Part shown: positions 1 through 10,463 of the stretch, piece by piece | How positions within the stretch are numbered: position 1 is the stretch's first letter | Layout of the letters: every line of letters begins with the position of its first letter | Origin: Botryotinia globosa | Taxonomy: Eukaryota; Ascomycota; Leotiomycetes; Helotiales; Sclerotiniaceae | Assembly (NCBI GenBank): GCA_014898425.1 | Contig: RCSZ01000012.1 | Coordinates: 1,054,001-1,118,000, forward strand | Direction: 5' to 3' | Length of the DNA stretch: 64,000 nucleotides | The notes under the pieces: generated by a model | Seen by the model: only the letters and a program-made list of their open reading frames with translations | Told to the model about the DNA's origin: nothing | Database searches by the model: none | Translations under genes and position numbers: made by a program

Positions 1-1500
1 AAGAAAGATCATAATTCGATATGGTGATCCAAACAAAAGCAAATACCAGTCACAGTCAGTCAGTAATTATAACAAGATCTGAAAACCAAATCAGATGTCC
101 ATCTATCTGTCTGTCTCGACTTTCGTCGCTCTACCCACTTAGCTAATATAGTATAGTAATCTTACATACAATACAATACTACTATACCGTATCCCTAAAC
201 CATCCATCACTCGTGCTCCTTTTACATATGTAATAACACAATCTCACACTCTCACACGGATATATCTACACTGATACAATGATACAAATACGGAGTATCA
301 GTATACCTATCAGATCAGATCACATGAATAAACAACCAATCCAATCAAAACTTATTCTTTCCCTCCTCTCCTCTCCTCTCCCTTCCTCTCCCTTCCCTTC
401 CCTCGGCACATTCCAAGAGCGCGCCAAAGTATCTCTATCCATCCATCCATCCATCCATCCATCCATCCCTAGCTAATATCAGAAAGGAATGAATCCTCTT
501 CCTCTTCCTTTCTCCCTTTCTCTCTTCTTTACCTACCTAGGTAGTAATGACTAACATGTATACCTAGGTAGTCTCGTGGTATTGCTTGGGCTTTTGGATC
601 GATATCTACTTGATATCTACTTGATACTTGATTGATACTCTCTAGTCTAATAGGTAATTATGATTATGATTAAGCATCTAGCAAATTCGACATTTCATTT
701 CTCAATAGGTATATAGGTATGTATATATCAAAGCGTACCTAGATACCTAGATATCTTATTTCCTTTCATTTCCCATCTGAATTTCATCCCCAAATCCAAA
801 TCCAAACTTCAAACTTCAAACTTCAAACTTCAAAATAAATGAAAATCAAAATCAAAATCAAAATCAAAATCAAAATCAAAATTAAATTTCATCATCATCC
901 AAAGTTCAAGATCAAGATCAAGGTCAAGATCATCACATATAAGCTTTCTCCACCCCTATCAATATCTATAACCATATCTATAACCATATCTATAACCATA
1001 TCTATAACCATATCTATAACCATATCCATATCCCTATCCATATCAAAATGATCAATACATATCCATCCATCCATCCATCCATCAAATCACATCAAATCAG
1101 ATCAGATCAGATCCGATCAGATCACACGGAGAATAAACTCAACTACAAGACTACCCACTCCACAACATAATCCCATACCATCGCGAAACTTTATCTCCCG
1201 TCCGGAAATTAGGATGAGCAAGCGACTAGAGCCGCTAGAGATGAGTCGATCGATTGGGTTTGAGATTTCGCATTTTGTATTTTGGATCCATCTATAGTTA
1301 TCTGCATGAGACTCATGAGAGGGAGGGAGTTTTTATTTGCGTCCTCTTTTTTCGAGGAGGTCTTTTTTCGACTCCTTTCGAAATACGGGTTGGGGTTGGG
1401 TGAGGTGGTGTGAGGGTGGGAGATGGGTAGTCGGTAGCTAGGTATATATCAACTATTAATATCTATATCTAATACCTACCAAATACCTATCTATCTACAG
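1..1500. repeat. Low-complexity G-poor intergenic block
   Basis: No gene is supported here. The plus strand is rich in A, C and T and poor in G, with many short tandem arrays: CATC repeats near 440-470 and 1063-1083, an AAAATC array near 838-882, and five copies of a 12-mer (CATATCTATAAC type) at 961-1020. Short open frames over these arrays are repeat artefacts. Several copies of a TACCTAGGTA-like palindrome occur between 530 and 760. Such DNA is typical of long regulatory or leader regions in these fungi, but no downstream gene is visible to assign it to. Confidence 0.6.
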
Positions 1501-2960
1501 TTGATATGATAGATGGTGGAAGTTATATATATCTTATTATATAATTATTTAGTTTCATTATTTATTAATAGAGAGGATAATAAATAGGTATACCGAACAC
1601 TTCTCGAGGCTTTTTAAAATAAATCGATTACTAGCTATTACGAGAACTATCAAAGTTATCATTTCATACAAGTTAGTATTAGTTTTCTTTCAAGTATAGA
1701 AATTAAAATGAATTTCAATACTATAAGATATCCGTCTCGTTCCGAGTGAGGAAGAGCGAGTATTCCTTTAGTATTTTTATTATTAAAAACATCATAAATC
1801 AATTTATACTTATATTAATAATTTCTTTTTCGAATTTTTAGGTCTTGAATCTTAATGAATCTGTTTATATAATTTGTTTCAAATCGATCAAAATTTCATC
1901 GTTAGTAGTAGTAAATTCTTAATCGATTCGATCTATATATAGCTAGGTATGCTAAGACTATACGATATGTCTATATATAGTTCTAATTGAATAAAGTAGA
2001 TGAAAAAAAGGAATAAAAATCTATTCTTTTTTAAACTTTCTTATTAAATCTTTAAGCAATCCTTTAAATAATTCTTTTCAAATCCTTCGAGTTGCTTATA
2101 ATATATATTTATTTTATTCAAAACTCTTTTATTTATACACCCTTTTGATATATTTATAAAAACTCTATATTATTTATTTTATTATAATAATCCTTTTTTT
2201 CTATTCAATTCTTTTCAAAATATTATTGTAAAAGAGTAAAAGGTAGTAGGGTTAAAGAGTAGTCCTTCGCATATACTACAGGAAAGTCATTATGATGTAT
2301 CACTTCAGATAAAGGAGAGGAGGGAGAGGCTCTATATAGCGCTTCACAAGATGTATTAGAAGTTTGATGGGTGGGAATTGGCTATCCTTTTCTAAGCTAC
2401 AAGGAAAAGGGCTATAAATACTAGCTACAGAAGTGGACCACGTGACCAGCACAAAGATTCGCTCACATTATAAAAGTTATAATTAGTTATAATATTGTAT
2501 TCCTTTTAAAGGATTATTTTCATTCTCTGATTCTTTAAATCCTTTCCAAAAAATTATTATTCTATTATAACTCTTTAATTCATTATTTATAAGCTTTAAG
2601 TTTTATAAATTAATATTTTTAAAATTAAATTTTTTGTATAAGATATAGGGTAGTATAAAATATAGGGTAGTATAAAATATAGGGTAGTATAAAATATAGG
2701 GTAGTATAAAATATAGGGTAGTATAAAATATAGGGATATTAATTATTATAATTCTTTGGAATTAGAAAGAAGTTTTGAATAAAAAAAGGATATAGTTAAT
2801 AATAATAAGATATTTAGGAAAAGAGTAATCTCTACTATTAAAAAAAGTATAGATCGTCTAAATCAAAATAAGAATAAGCAAGACCGAAAGGATATCCTTA
2901 ATTAACTGAGGGAACACGCGATGAAAGCACACTTCTCTATTATTCTCTTCACAAGTTCCA
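1500..2960. repeat. AT-rich block, probably mutated repeat relic
   Basis: This stretch is extremely AT-rich, with long TTTATTATAA-like runs and stops in all frames. A less AT-rich island lies at about 2265-2470. It contains a 17-bp tandem array at 2644-2735. No gene survives. In ascomycetes such blocks usually come from transposons hit by repeat-induced C-to-T mutation. I could not identify terminal repeats or a transposase here, so the origin is inferred. Confidence 0.5.
2644..2735. repeat. 17-bp tandem repeat, about 5.4 copies
   Basis: The unit TATAGGGTAGTATAAAA is repeated head to tail five times exactly, plus a partial copy. It lies inside the AT-rich block left of the broken HET-type gene. 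Confidence 0.9.
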
Positions 2961-2983
2961 GTCGACAATCATTTTTTTACTCC

Positions 2984-4558
2984 CTAACCTAGAATTAGGT
3001 CGATCTTCTCCGGATCTAACTTTTCCCAGTCTTCTGCCTTCACCTGCCCACTAGCAAGACGATACGCAATACCTTCCTTCCATTCCACCCATAATACTTT
3101 ATAATTATCTTCTCTTCGCAATGGATGGTCATGTTTCCTTTGACCTGCATTCCACGTCTTCGAATATGTTCGTGACTTGTACAAAGCTATTAGGTCCACG
3201 GGCAACCCGTGAATTTCCTCGGAATCTATGCTTGGGGAGAGAGACAGGTCAGCTTCATTGTGCAATTGCAGAGAGCCAATGCCTTCCCCTGAGCTATTAA
3301 AAATCCTGGCAATGTTTCCTTCGATAGCCTGTCGTCCCCAGAGGTGCGCCCTCCAAGTCTTGCAAAACAAATAGGATGTCTGCTCAGGCATGACTGGCGG
3401 CGTCGAGTTATGGGTGTCAGGGACCGGGAATGGATAATACCACGATCCCATGTCAGAATCGGGCATGTTCACATGTTTGAAAACATATTTCCCACACCCA
3501 TTTGGGTATAAGTGAGGCTCTCCCTGGAACGATCCTGTGTCGGAGGCTTCGTGGCACGACCAGCCAGTAGGCAATGGCTTCGCAAAATCCTTGTAATTAT
3601 CGCGATTTTCAAACCACGTGGACCTGATTCTCCTTCTATTTTCCGGCAAGTCGCTGGAAGAATTGCTCGTGTACCACTTTGTGATGGGGATTGTTTCTTC
3701 GATCATCTTTTGTCTGTCATTGATTCGAGCCGCCTCGCCGTACGTGAAGATGTTAATAAGACCGTGCCAGCCGACCCAAGACCACGATGGTAAGCCTGCC
3801 TGAGACGGACGGCCCTTTCCAAACAGTTCTGAAAACTTACGTCGTCGGATGTTCGTGTGGTCTCAGAAGCGACTCCAGCCTAGTCCTCGTTCAAAGAACA
3901 TTTTCGGGATGCCGTACAAGAATCCGCCAGTGAATGTACGACTCAGGACTGACAGCAACCCAGAGATTGCGGGTAAAGCGTCCTCGTCGTACCGAAGTTC
4001 TGTTTCATTGAAATTTGAGAGAATATCGCTCAGAGAACACAAGTCAGGAAACCCAGCCGTGATGACATTCTGCCGCAGGTCGATGTATTTGTCAACTTCT
4101 GCGTCGGGAATCGTCTCTTCGTGCCAAACCCACTTTGAGATCGACTCCGTAATCGCGACGCTGCTCTCTAAACCTTTAGGGAAGATGCCAAGGCCACCTT
4201 GTTTTTGCCTTGATAAACTCCAGGGATCTTCGCATGAGCGCACATGGTCAATGAAAGCTTGTACTAAGGGTTTATGTGTGCGGCACGGTGTGGTGAGAGC
4301 CTCCGTAAAAGAGCCCAGATTGACCGGCTTTGCCAAGGCTGGCTCAGAAAAACAATGCCAAATGTTTTGGCAAGTTTCGCACTTGCTCGTCCATTCCGGG
4401 AAAGAAGCGACTGCATTATGCTGATTACAGGCGTCAAGATCACTCGAAATTGCTGGAGCATTGAGAAGTTTTTGGCTGTCAAGTTCCTGTGACAGTGTCA
4501 ACATGCTTTCATACTCTGCAAGATCGGCGTACCAACCTGGTTGCTGCTTTGCGTCCAT
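2984..4558 (-). pseudogene. HET-type (heterokaryon incompatibility-like) gene, interrupted by a stop
   Basis: Reading from an ATG at 4558, the product begins MDAKQQPGW, carries a cysteine-rich segment (CETCQNIWHC), then a stretch typical of the region after a HET domain (YDEDALPAISGLLSVLSRTF, then GGFLYGIP), and ends with the PSWSWVGW motif common in the C-terminal part of fungal HET proteins. A TGA at 3863-3865 interrupts one otherwise continuous frame: the sequence before and after it, including the segment joining to PSWSWVGW, is in the same frame without an intron. The HET core expected between the cysteine segment and the YDEDA segment is largely absent, so the gene looks internally deleted as well. 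HET proteins trigger cell death on non-self fusion; this copy is probably dead. The true N-terminus is unsure, because a 12-bp repeat array lies just upstream. Confidence 0.7.
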
Positions 4559-4647
4559 TGATGATCTTGGGTTTCTTCTTGTGAGGCGTGTGTCATCTGA
4601 GCCGTGAGATAAGAAACGCGGTGCGAAGTCAAAGTTTGTACCACTAA

Positions 4648-4767
4648 CGATATGCGTGACGATATGCGTGACGATATGCGTGACGATATGCGTGACGATA
4701 TGCGTGACGATATGCGTGACGATATGCGTGACGATATGCGTGACGATATGCGTGACGATATGCGTGA
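4648..4767. repeat. 12-bp minisatellite, ten exact copies
   Basis: CGATATGCGTGA is repeated ten times without a mismatch immediately upstream of the HET-type pseudogene. The unit length is a multiple of three, so several frames on both strands stay open through it and produce spurious repetitive peptides. Exact identity of all copies suggests recent expansion. Confidence 0.95.
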
Positions 4768-4789
4768 CAATAGACAGTCCAGAAATCAA

Positions 4790-6033
4790 AGCGTCTACCG
4801 AAGTTTAAGAGACCCATCGCTGAAATGTAATACTGAACAACGAATACTGACTTTAATAACTTGTATCTGTGAGAGTTATCAAAGTGGGAGGTGGCAGAGT
4901 GAGAAATAATATCACACTTGGGGCGGGGATTGAAATCACGGGGTGAAGATGACGAGGCTGACGATAATGTAACCACCGAGGCCGGTCACGATCATTCCGA
5001 CAATATCCTAAAAACAGTTTTTTACCTGAGCGAAAAGAGTGACTATTTACTATTAGTGTTTAGTATTCAGTAATATATTCAAAATGAAATAAATCTCAAT
5101 TTCATCTTTCTAGTCTTTCTTATAGAAAAAGTCAGCTCTCCCACATACAACAAGTTTTCTTTAAGAGGATATGTTAGGTGTTCCTAATGTACTCATATAT
5201 ATGTTTCTAAAATGGCCAATTATGTCCGAGGTGAACCTAGTAAGGAGTCGTGATGCGGAATTAAGGATATGCGACTCGTCTCGCTGTGTACCTTTAGAGC
5301 ATCTCTGCTAGAGTCTCTTTGCAAAGCGCTTTACAGGTTTACAATCCCTATGTGACGATATATCCTCGAGCAATGACAATCATAGAGCATCAATACTTCC
5401 ACTTCAAGTTGCATATTTTGCATTGCTCGTGCGTGGAGATCAACTCTCGAGGCGTTTAATAAGCTCGACAGTCCATCAATCTGCGCAAGGCGCCTGCTCA
5501 GTTGTAACTTTGGTGCTTGATCGAGCAGGTATTTGTTGAATCGAGAGATAAAGTCTGTGAATTGTATATTTTGTGGAGTCTCGGAATCGCATCTCAACTT
5601 CAACGTCGATCGACTCGCAAAGTGTCAGGGGTACGGTGTGTCTGGTAAGATCAACACATCGCTCATGTGACGCTATTTTATTGTAGCATTTTCGTCGTTT
5701 CCAAGGATATGGTTCATGGTATACAAATGATGTAGAGGTTTGAAGACGCTGCATATATATCTGTTGTAAATGAATCGATGGCTACTCCGTTGAATAATCT
5801 TTTGAATGTATCTGTACATTTTCAACTTTACCTCACAAATAAGTGACACTTTGGCTGAACTGAATGAATATCTGGAAATGGAATGAATACAATCAAGATT
5901 CAATATCATCCACTTCTACACTACCACCTCCAAGCAGTTTACAAGCCATCACCAGTCAAAGAACGACGCATATCCACAAAATTCCACATAACAAGCTCAT
6001 CAAAAACCGAGTACAAAGTCTGAATGCAAATGG
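4790..6033. other. Intergenic, no gene seen
   Basis: Only short frames without recognisable motifs occur. Composition is ordinary to AT-rich, and I see no repeat or RNA gene that I can support. Confidence 0.5.
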
Positions 6034-6953
6034 TTATTCTTGCCAGGCAGCCTCGATGATAGCAAGAGATGCTCCAATCGGGGTCCAAATCTTCAACAGC
6101 CCAAAACGAGGATCCGCTTCGAGGAAAAGATCCTGCCACTCTTGCGCTTCTCGCTCTCGAGCATTATGCATAATCAGCATAATCATATCGAGAGAACTAG
6201 TAAATCTTGTCAGCTTGAAAAATTGGATGATTCAGCTACATGGGTCATAATAGGAGTCGTACCGAATGGAACGCTCACTGGAAAGTGAAGGAGAATTCGA
6301 AGGCGGATTCAAAAGCTGATTCACAATGACCCGAGCGCTAGTTTTCATCACTGGAACAAGGGTACGCAGAATAGCGACAACATACTTGTCAGGCCAGTTG
6401 TGGAAGATCCTGCGAAATAGATATGCATCGGCCACCACAGTTCGCGGGGTGAAAAAGTCTCGCCCTTGAAATGTCACGCGATCCGCGATACTAGCATCAA
6501 GCTTTGATTTTGCACCTTCGATAACCTTAGGGAGATCTTGTACGATGAAATACAGCCTAGGGAAACCCTTCGCAAGTAAGATACTAACATGGCCTTTTGA
6601 ACCACCAACGTCAACGACGGTGCCGTTGATAGATTCCCATGGTTAACCCTGAGCAAGATAATCAGGAGAGTGTCCAGAATCTATGGCATTAAAGGCTTTC
6701 ATGGCCCCAGCGAATTGCTTAGCTCTTGTGGGATGATCCCCTATGTACTCGAAGAAAGGTTGCGTGGTGTTCTGCACAAGCGCAAATCCCTAGTTCCAAA
6801 AAGACTATATCAGTATCGACGATTTGATAAACTTTTCGCTAGATCCCTCGATCATGAATAAATAAACGGATGACCACATAACTAACAGTTTGGCTTGGCT
6901 CCTGATCTTTGAATTGTTCCAAAGCATCGACTGTCCGGGATATACTGTAGCTT

Positions 6954-6987
<34 letters not shown>

Positions 6988-7587
6988 AAATTTCGAACTT
7001 GAGACAGAGACTGACCCGTCCATAAGATGGAACGAATTCATTGAATACCAGACCCAAAGCATCATGGAAATCCTGTTCTTCCGCCAACTTGCGGGAAGCT
7101 GCTGAATGAGTCACAAAACCTCGACGCGGTTCTCGAAAGAGTCTATGAGACGATATTGCGAAACGTATCATGCGACGAAGGTCTGGCTCGTAGAGATCAG
7201 GTTGTTTGGCTAGATCTCTGAAGGATATTTCACCCCCAATTGGCACTTTTCTTGCGATATCAAATCCATGGATAGCCTGAATACTAGTAGGATTGACCTT
7301 CGAAATTTTTATCATTAATCAGACTCTAGTCAAATGACTAGGCAATTTTTACTTGCCACAGGTTGTAAAGACTCTTTGGGACCCCTCAATAAATCTGCCA
7401 GTTCTGCTGCTCCGTCGATCGCCAGGCTACGAGCCCGTTGAATTTCTTCTGATCGGATGCAAAAGTCGACTGGCCCTTCAGCATCAAAGAACGGTGAGGG
7501 TAAGTCGTGTTGGCGAAGATACTCATCGACTCGATTCGTGTTTTCGGCGACTTAAGTAGCGAGCTCTGCGATATGCGTAGTAGCCAT
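6034..7587 (-). pseudogene. O-methyltransferase (COMT-like, SAM-dependent) pseudogene
   Basis: The conceptual product matches fungal secondary-metabolite O-methyltransferases: an N-terminal dimerisation part (GAAELADLLRGP, then EISFRDLAKQ), the SAM-binding loop VVDVGGSKGHVS, the segment IVQDLPKVIEGAK, RVTFQGRDFF, the catalytic-His region YLFRRIFHNWPD, and a C-terminus ending in ASLAIIEAAWQE. Introns fit at the GTTAGT...AACTAG joint (about 6809-6894) and at GTACGA...TACTAG (about 6197-6262, with CTGAC branch site). Two in-frame stops break it: TAA at 7552-7554 (codon 12, where Gln is expected) and TAA at 6643-6645 (Tyr expected before PWES). The joint around the T tract at 6956-6986 cannot be placed in frame either. 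No metabolite cluster partner is visible nearby. Confidence 0.8.
6956..6986. repeat. 31-nt poly-T tract
   Basis: An uninterrupted run of 31 T (poly-A on the coding strand) lies in or next to an intron of the methyltransferase pseudogene. It is the longest homopolymer I noticed in the window. Confidence 0.9.
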
Positions 7588-9398
7588 TGTGAATCAAGCC
7601 ATATTGAGATTGATTGAAATGGAGTTATACAACAAACAGTGCAAGATAGAACCAAGCTAGAAAGGAGTACAAGGCAGGAATTTATGAGACTTTAAAATAA
7701 AGAAACTCTCAAGCTTCAATTCCAAGATAGGCACTAATATTGATGGATGTATCGTGGCACCTCAGATCAAGTCGTGATCCATTATGTAGCTGACATACTA
7801 AACCATATTCGAGCATAGCGCCGCTGCCGTTCATGATTCGTGGCACCCAAGCATAACTTTAAAGAACTGGCGTCATCTGTACTAGACTGGGTAAATGATG
7901 CTTCTAGTTGAAGAAGGAACACTTTCATCTCGCTCTATCTTTAGAACTGCAAGGACTTAGACAATTAGTCGCCCGCCAGATCTTCTCTAGCCAATGAGCA
8001 TTAGCCGCTTACTCGAGGCGTTGTGGAATTTCTTTTGAAATTATAAGTGGTGATTACATATCAATAAATCATGGCAAGTAGCATCTCCAAAAGATACCTG
8101 GAGAAAGATCTCAGCTTTTAGCCCAGGGTTGGCAGAACCATCGCCGATATCACTGCATGGAAATGCTCAGTATAGACAAGTGAGATTTTGAGATATTTGT
8201 CGCCAATCCCTAGATCAGAGATTCAATTTTGGTAAAGAGAGAGGGCAAGGGTCGATCATCACAGCTTCTCAAAACATAGAAGGAATAGGGTCTCAGGTGC
8301 TTTTTACAAGGGCACAACATGGCATATACCATCAAAAAACAAAGCTTCTCTCATATGCCGTCATTTCCTTGATGCTTAACAACATAACATCTAAGAACAA
8401 GGAAAGTCAAGGCTGGTTTCATCTAGCAAGCTCGGAGGAGAATTGCTACCGTAAGAGGACGAACCAATTCTGTATGTTGCAAATTATGCGGAGGAAACTG
8501 GATATCTCTATCGGAGGTTCTCGTTATAGCTAAGAAAAGATTTGGAACCCGATGTCGACCGATCTAAATGAAATGTTCCAAACATAGTCATCATGCGCCG
8601 CATATACTACGTACACACCGGAGGATAAGAAGAAGGAATTTGACATGAAAATCGATATGCGTGCAAGTCCAGGTATTTGTGATGGATCAAATTGATCGGC
8701 CGTTGACCCCAGTCACATATGCCCTACTCTGTCTCAACACTTTTCCCATCTCTCGTCCCGGAAGTCCCCTCACTTGTGTCAACCCCATGATCCGTCTTGG
8801 ACGAGAAAATCATTAGAATCCAAAAAACCCAAGAATGCATCTCTGTAATTCAGTGCCGGAGCAACAAGCTTTCTCAAATGTTTGATAATGAGATATCCCA
8901 TAGCGACTTTCCATGAGTATATCAGAACCATGGCTGTTACTGCAAGTTAACAAGAAAGAAGAACACATCCCCGAATTTCTGACTGCAAGTACTACTATGA
9001 ACACTAGCTCACGATGCCATTGGTTTGCTTCCTTGGTATAGATAATTTATTGGATAATACGAAAGCACTCAAACCTTTGAATCAGCCTAACTACTTCATA
9101 GCTACTAGAATCAAGCTCTCAAAGTCGAAAAGGCATTACATAACGCGGTCTAAAAAGAGGAAAGAAAGTAGGAAAGACTCAAAAGATCTGAGATCGTTTT
9201 GCCAATCATAGCCATTGAAGTACATTGAACTACTAAGAACTCCCAGTCTTGAAACACGAGATATTGCTCCTAGATCTTCCCTTGGGATACAAATTTGGCC
9301 AATAACGCAATAACGTAATTCTGGGTGAGAGAACACTACTATTGTCGTATATGGGAGAGTATTCAGCTACTGCCTTTGTATCCCAGCCTGATGCTTTC
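7588..9398. other. Intergenic, no gene seen
   Basis: About 1.8 kb of mixed composition with only short unrelated frames. It includes the 3' flank of the reductase gene and the 5' flank of the methyltransferase pseudogene. No repeat or RNA gene is evident. Confidence 0.5.
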
Positions 9399-10463
9399 CT
9401 ACTTCCTAAAAGCATTCATTTCCCTCCTCCAAAATCCGGTGAAATCCATTGTAGCAACATTGATTCCCAGATCCTTCAGTGCCTTTGTAGACAAATGGCA
9501 ATCATAAGGTCTCTGCACACTAGCATTTGGATCATTTCCCTCTATGTTTGCCACCATGCCATCCAGCGGCAAGCCCAAAATCTCCGCAAAGAGTTGGCAG
9601 ATCTCATACTTTGTGAATTTGTCCTCTGAAGAAAATTGCAAGATTCGTGGTAAAGATGATGGGTCTTTACTTTCAAGATATTTGGTTGCAATCTCTGACA
9701 AAACTCGACCTACATCTTCTGTATTGGTGGGATAGCGCAGGGCCCAATGATCCATTTTGATATTGGCATCTTTTTCTTGGGCTTTCCAGACCGACTTGAC
9801 AAGTACACCAACTGCACTTTCTTCAGGTTCGCCTTCACCGTAGAGTACAGGAACTCTCAAGACCACTCCCAGACCAGATTTGCCTACTTTTTCATATTCT
9901 GCCAATACAGCTTTCTCGCCCTCATATTTTGTTTCCCCATATAGATTCGGGGGTTTTACGGCGTGGCTTGTCTCGTAAGGAGCGTCACCTTCGGTGCCGG
10001 GGAAAACATAATCGGTCGAAATGTAGATAAGGAGGATGGATTGTTCGGCGCAGAGTTTCGCCAATGAAGCAGAAGCTGCGATATTGAGAGCGCGTGTTCC
10101 TTCAGGATCGCTGTCGCATTTGTCTGGGAATCTATTCGCTGCACCTGTAATCGCGGGGTTAGTAATGGCGGCGGAGATGAGGTAGCAGCCCTGGCAGAAA
10201 CTCACAATGAATTACGACTTGAGGTCTTCAAATACTCTTACCGTCAGTACTGCATCGAAAATCGTGAAGATGTTACATTACTTGGATTCATTCAACGCCT
10301 TTGATACTTCAGACTCGGAGGCCAAATCTACCTTGAGAATGGTAGGAGGCTTTGCGCGTGAGAATCCGGTGCCAACGGTATTCCAATTTTCTCGATCAAA
10401 TACTTTTAGAACTTGTCTGCCAAGTAAACCAGTCGCACCTGTGATGAGTGCGGTCTTCGTCAT
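9399..10463 (-). CDS. RmlD/MAT2B-like NAD(P)-dependent reductase
   Basis: Three exons, 10282-10463, 10206-10225 and 9399-10144, give 315 residues. The protein starts MTKTALITGATGLLG, a Rossmann-fold nucleotide-binding loop (GATGLLG). It has the short-chain-type active site region IYISTDYVFPG followed by the Y-x3-K motif (YGETK), and the RmlD-type C-terminal part. The family includes dTDP-4-dehydrorhamnose reductase and the beta subunit of methionine adenosyltransferase (MAT2B). Eukaryotic proteins of this length usually resemble MAT2B, but the substrate is not shown by sequence. The middle exon is only 20 nt: it restores VVIHCAANRFP across two introns (56 and 61 nt) and avoids an in-frame TAA just after exon 1. 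The second intron has a clear ACTAAC branch site. Confidence 0.85.

Noticed and set aside
839..1051. Repeat-encoded small protein (KIKIKI, SITISI)
   Set aside because: Purely the translation of AAAATC and ATATCTATAACC arrays.
3849..4424. 191-codon plus-strand frame
   Set aside because: Antisense shadow of the HET-type pseudogene.
10278..10280. Stop after exon 1 of the reductase
   Set aside because: The microexon model bypasses it and restores the conserved motif.
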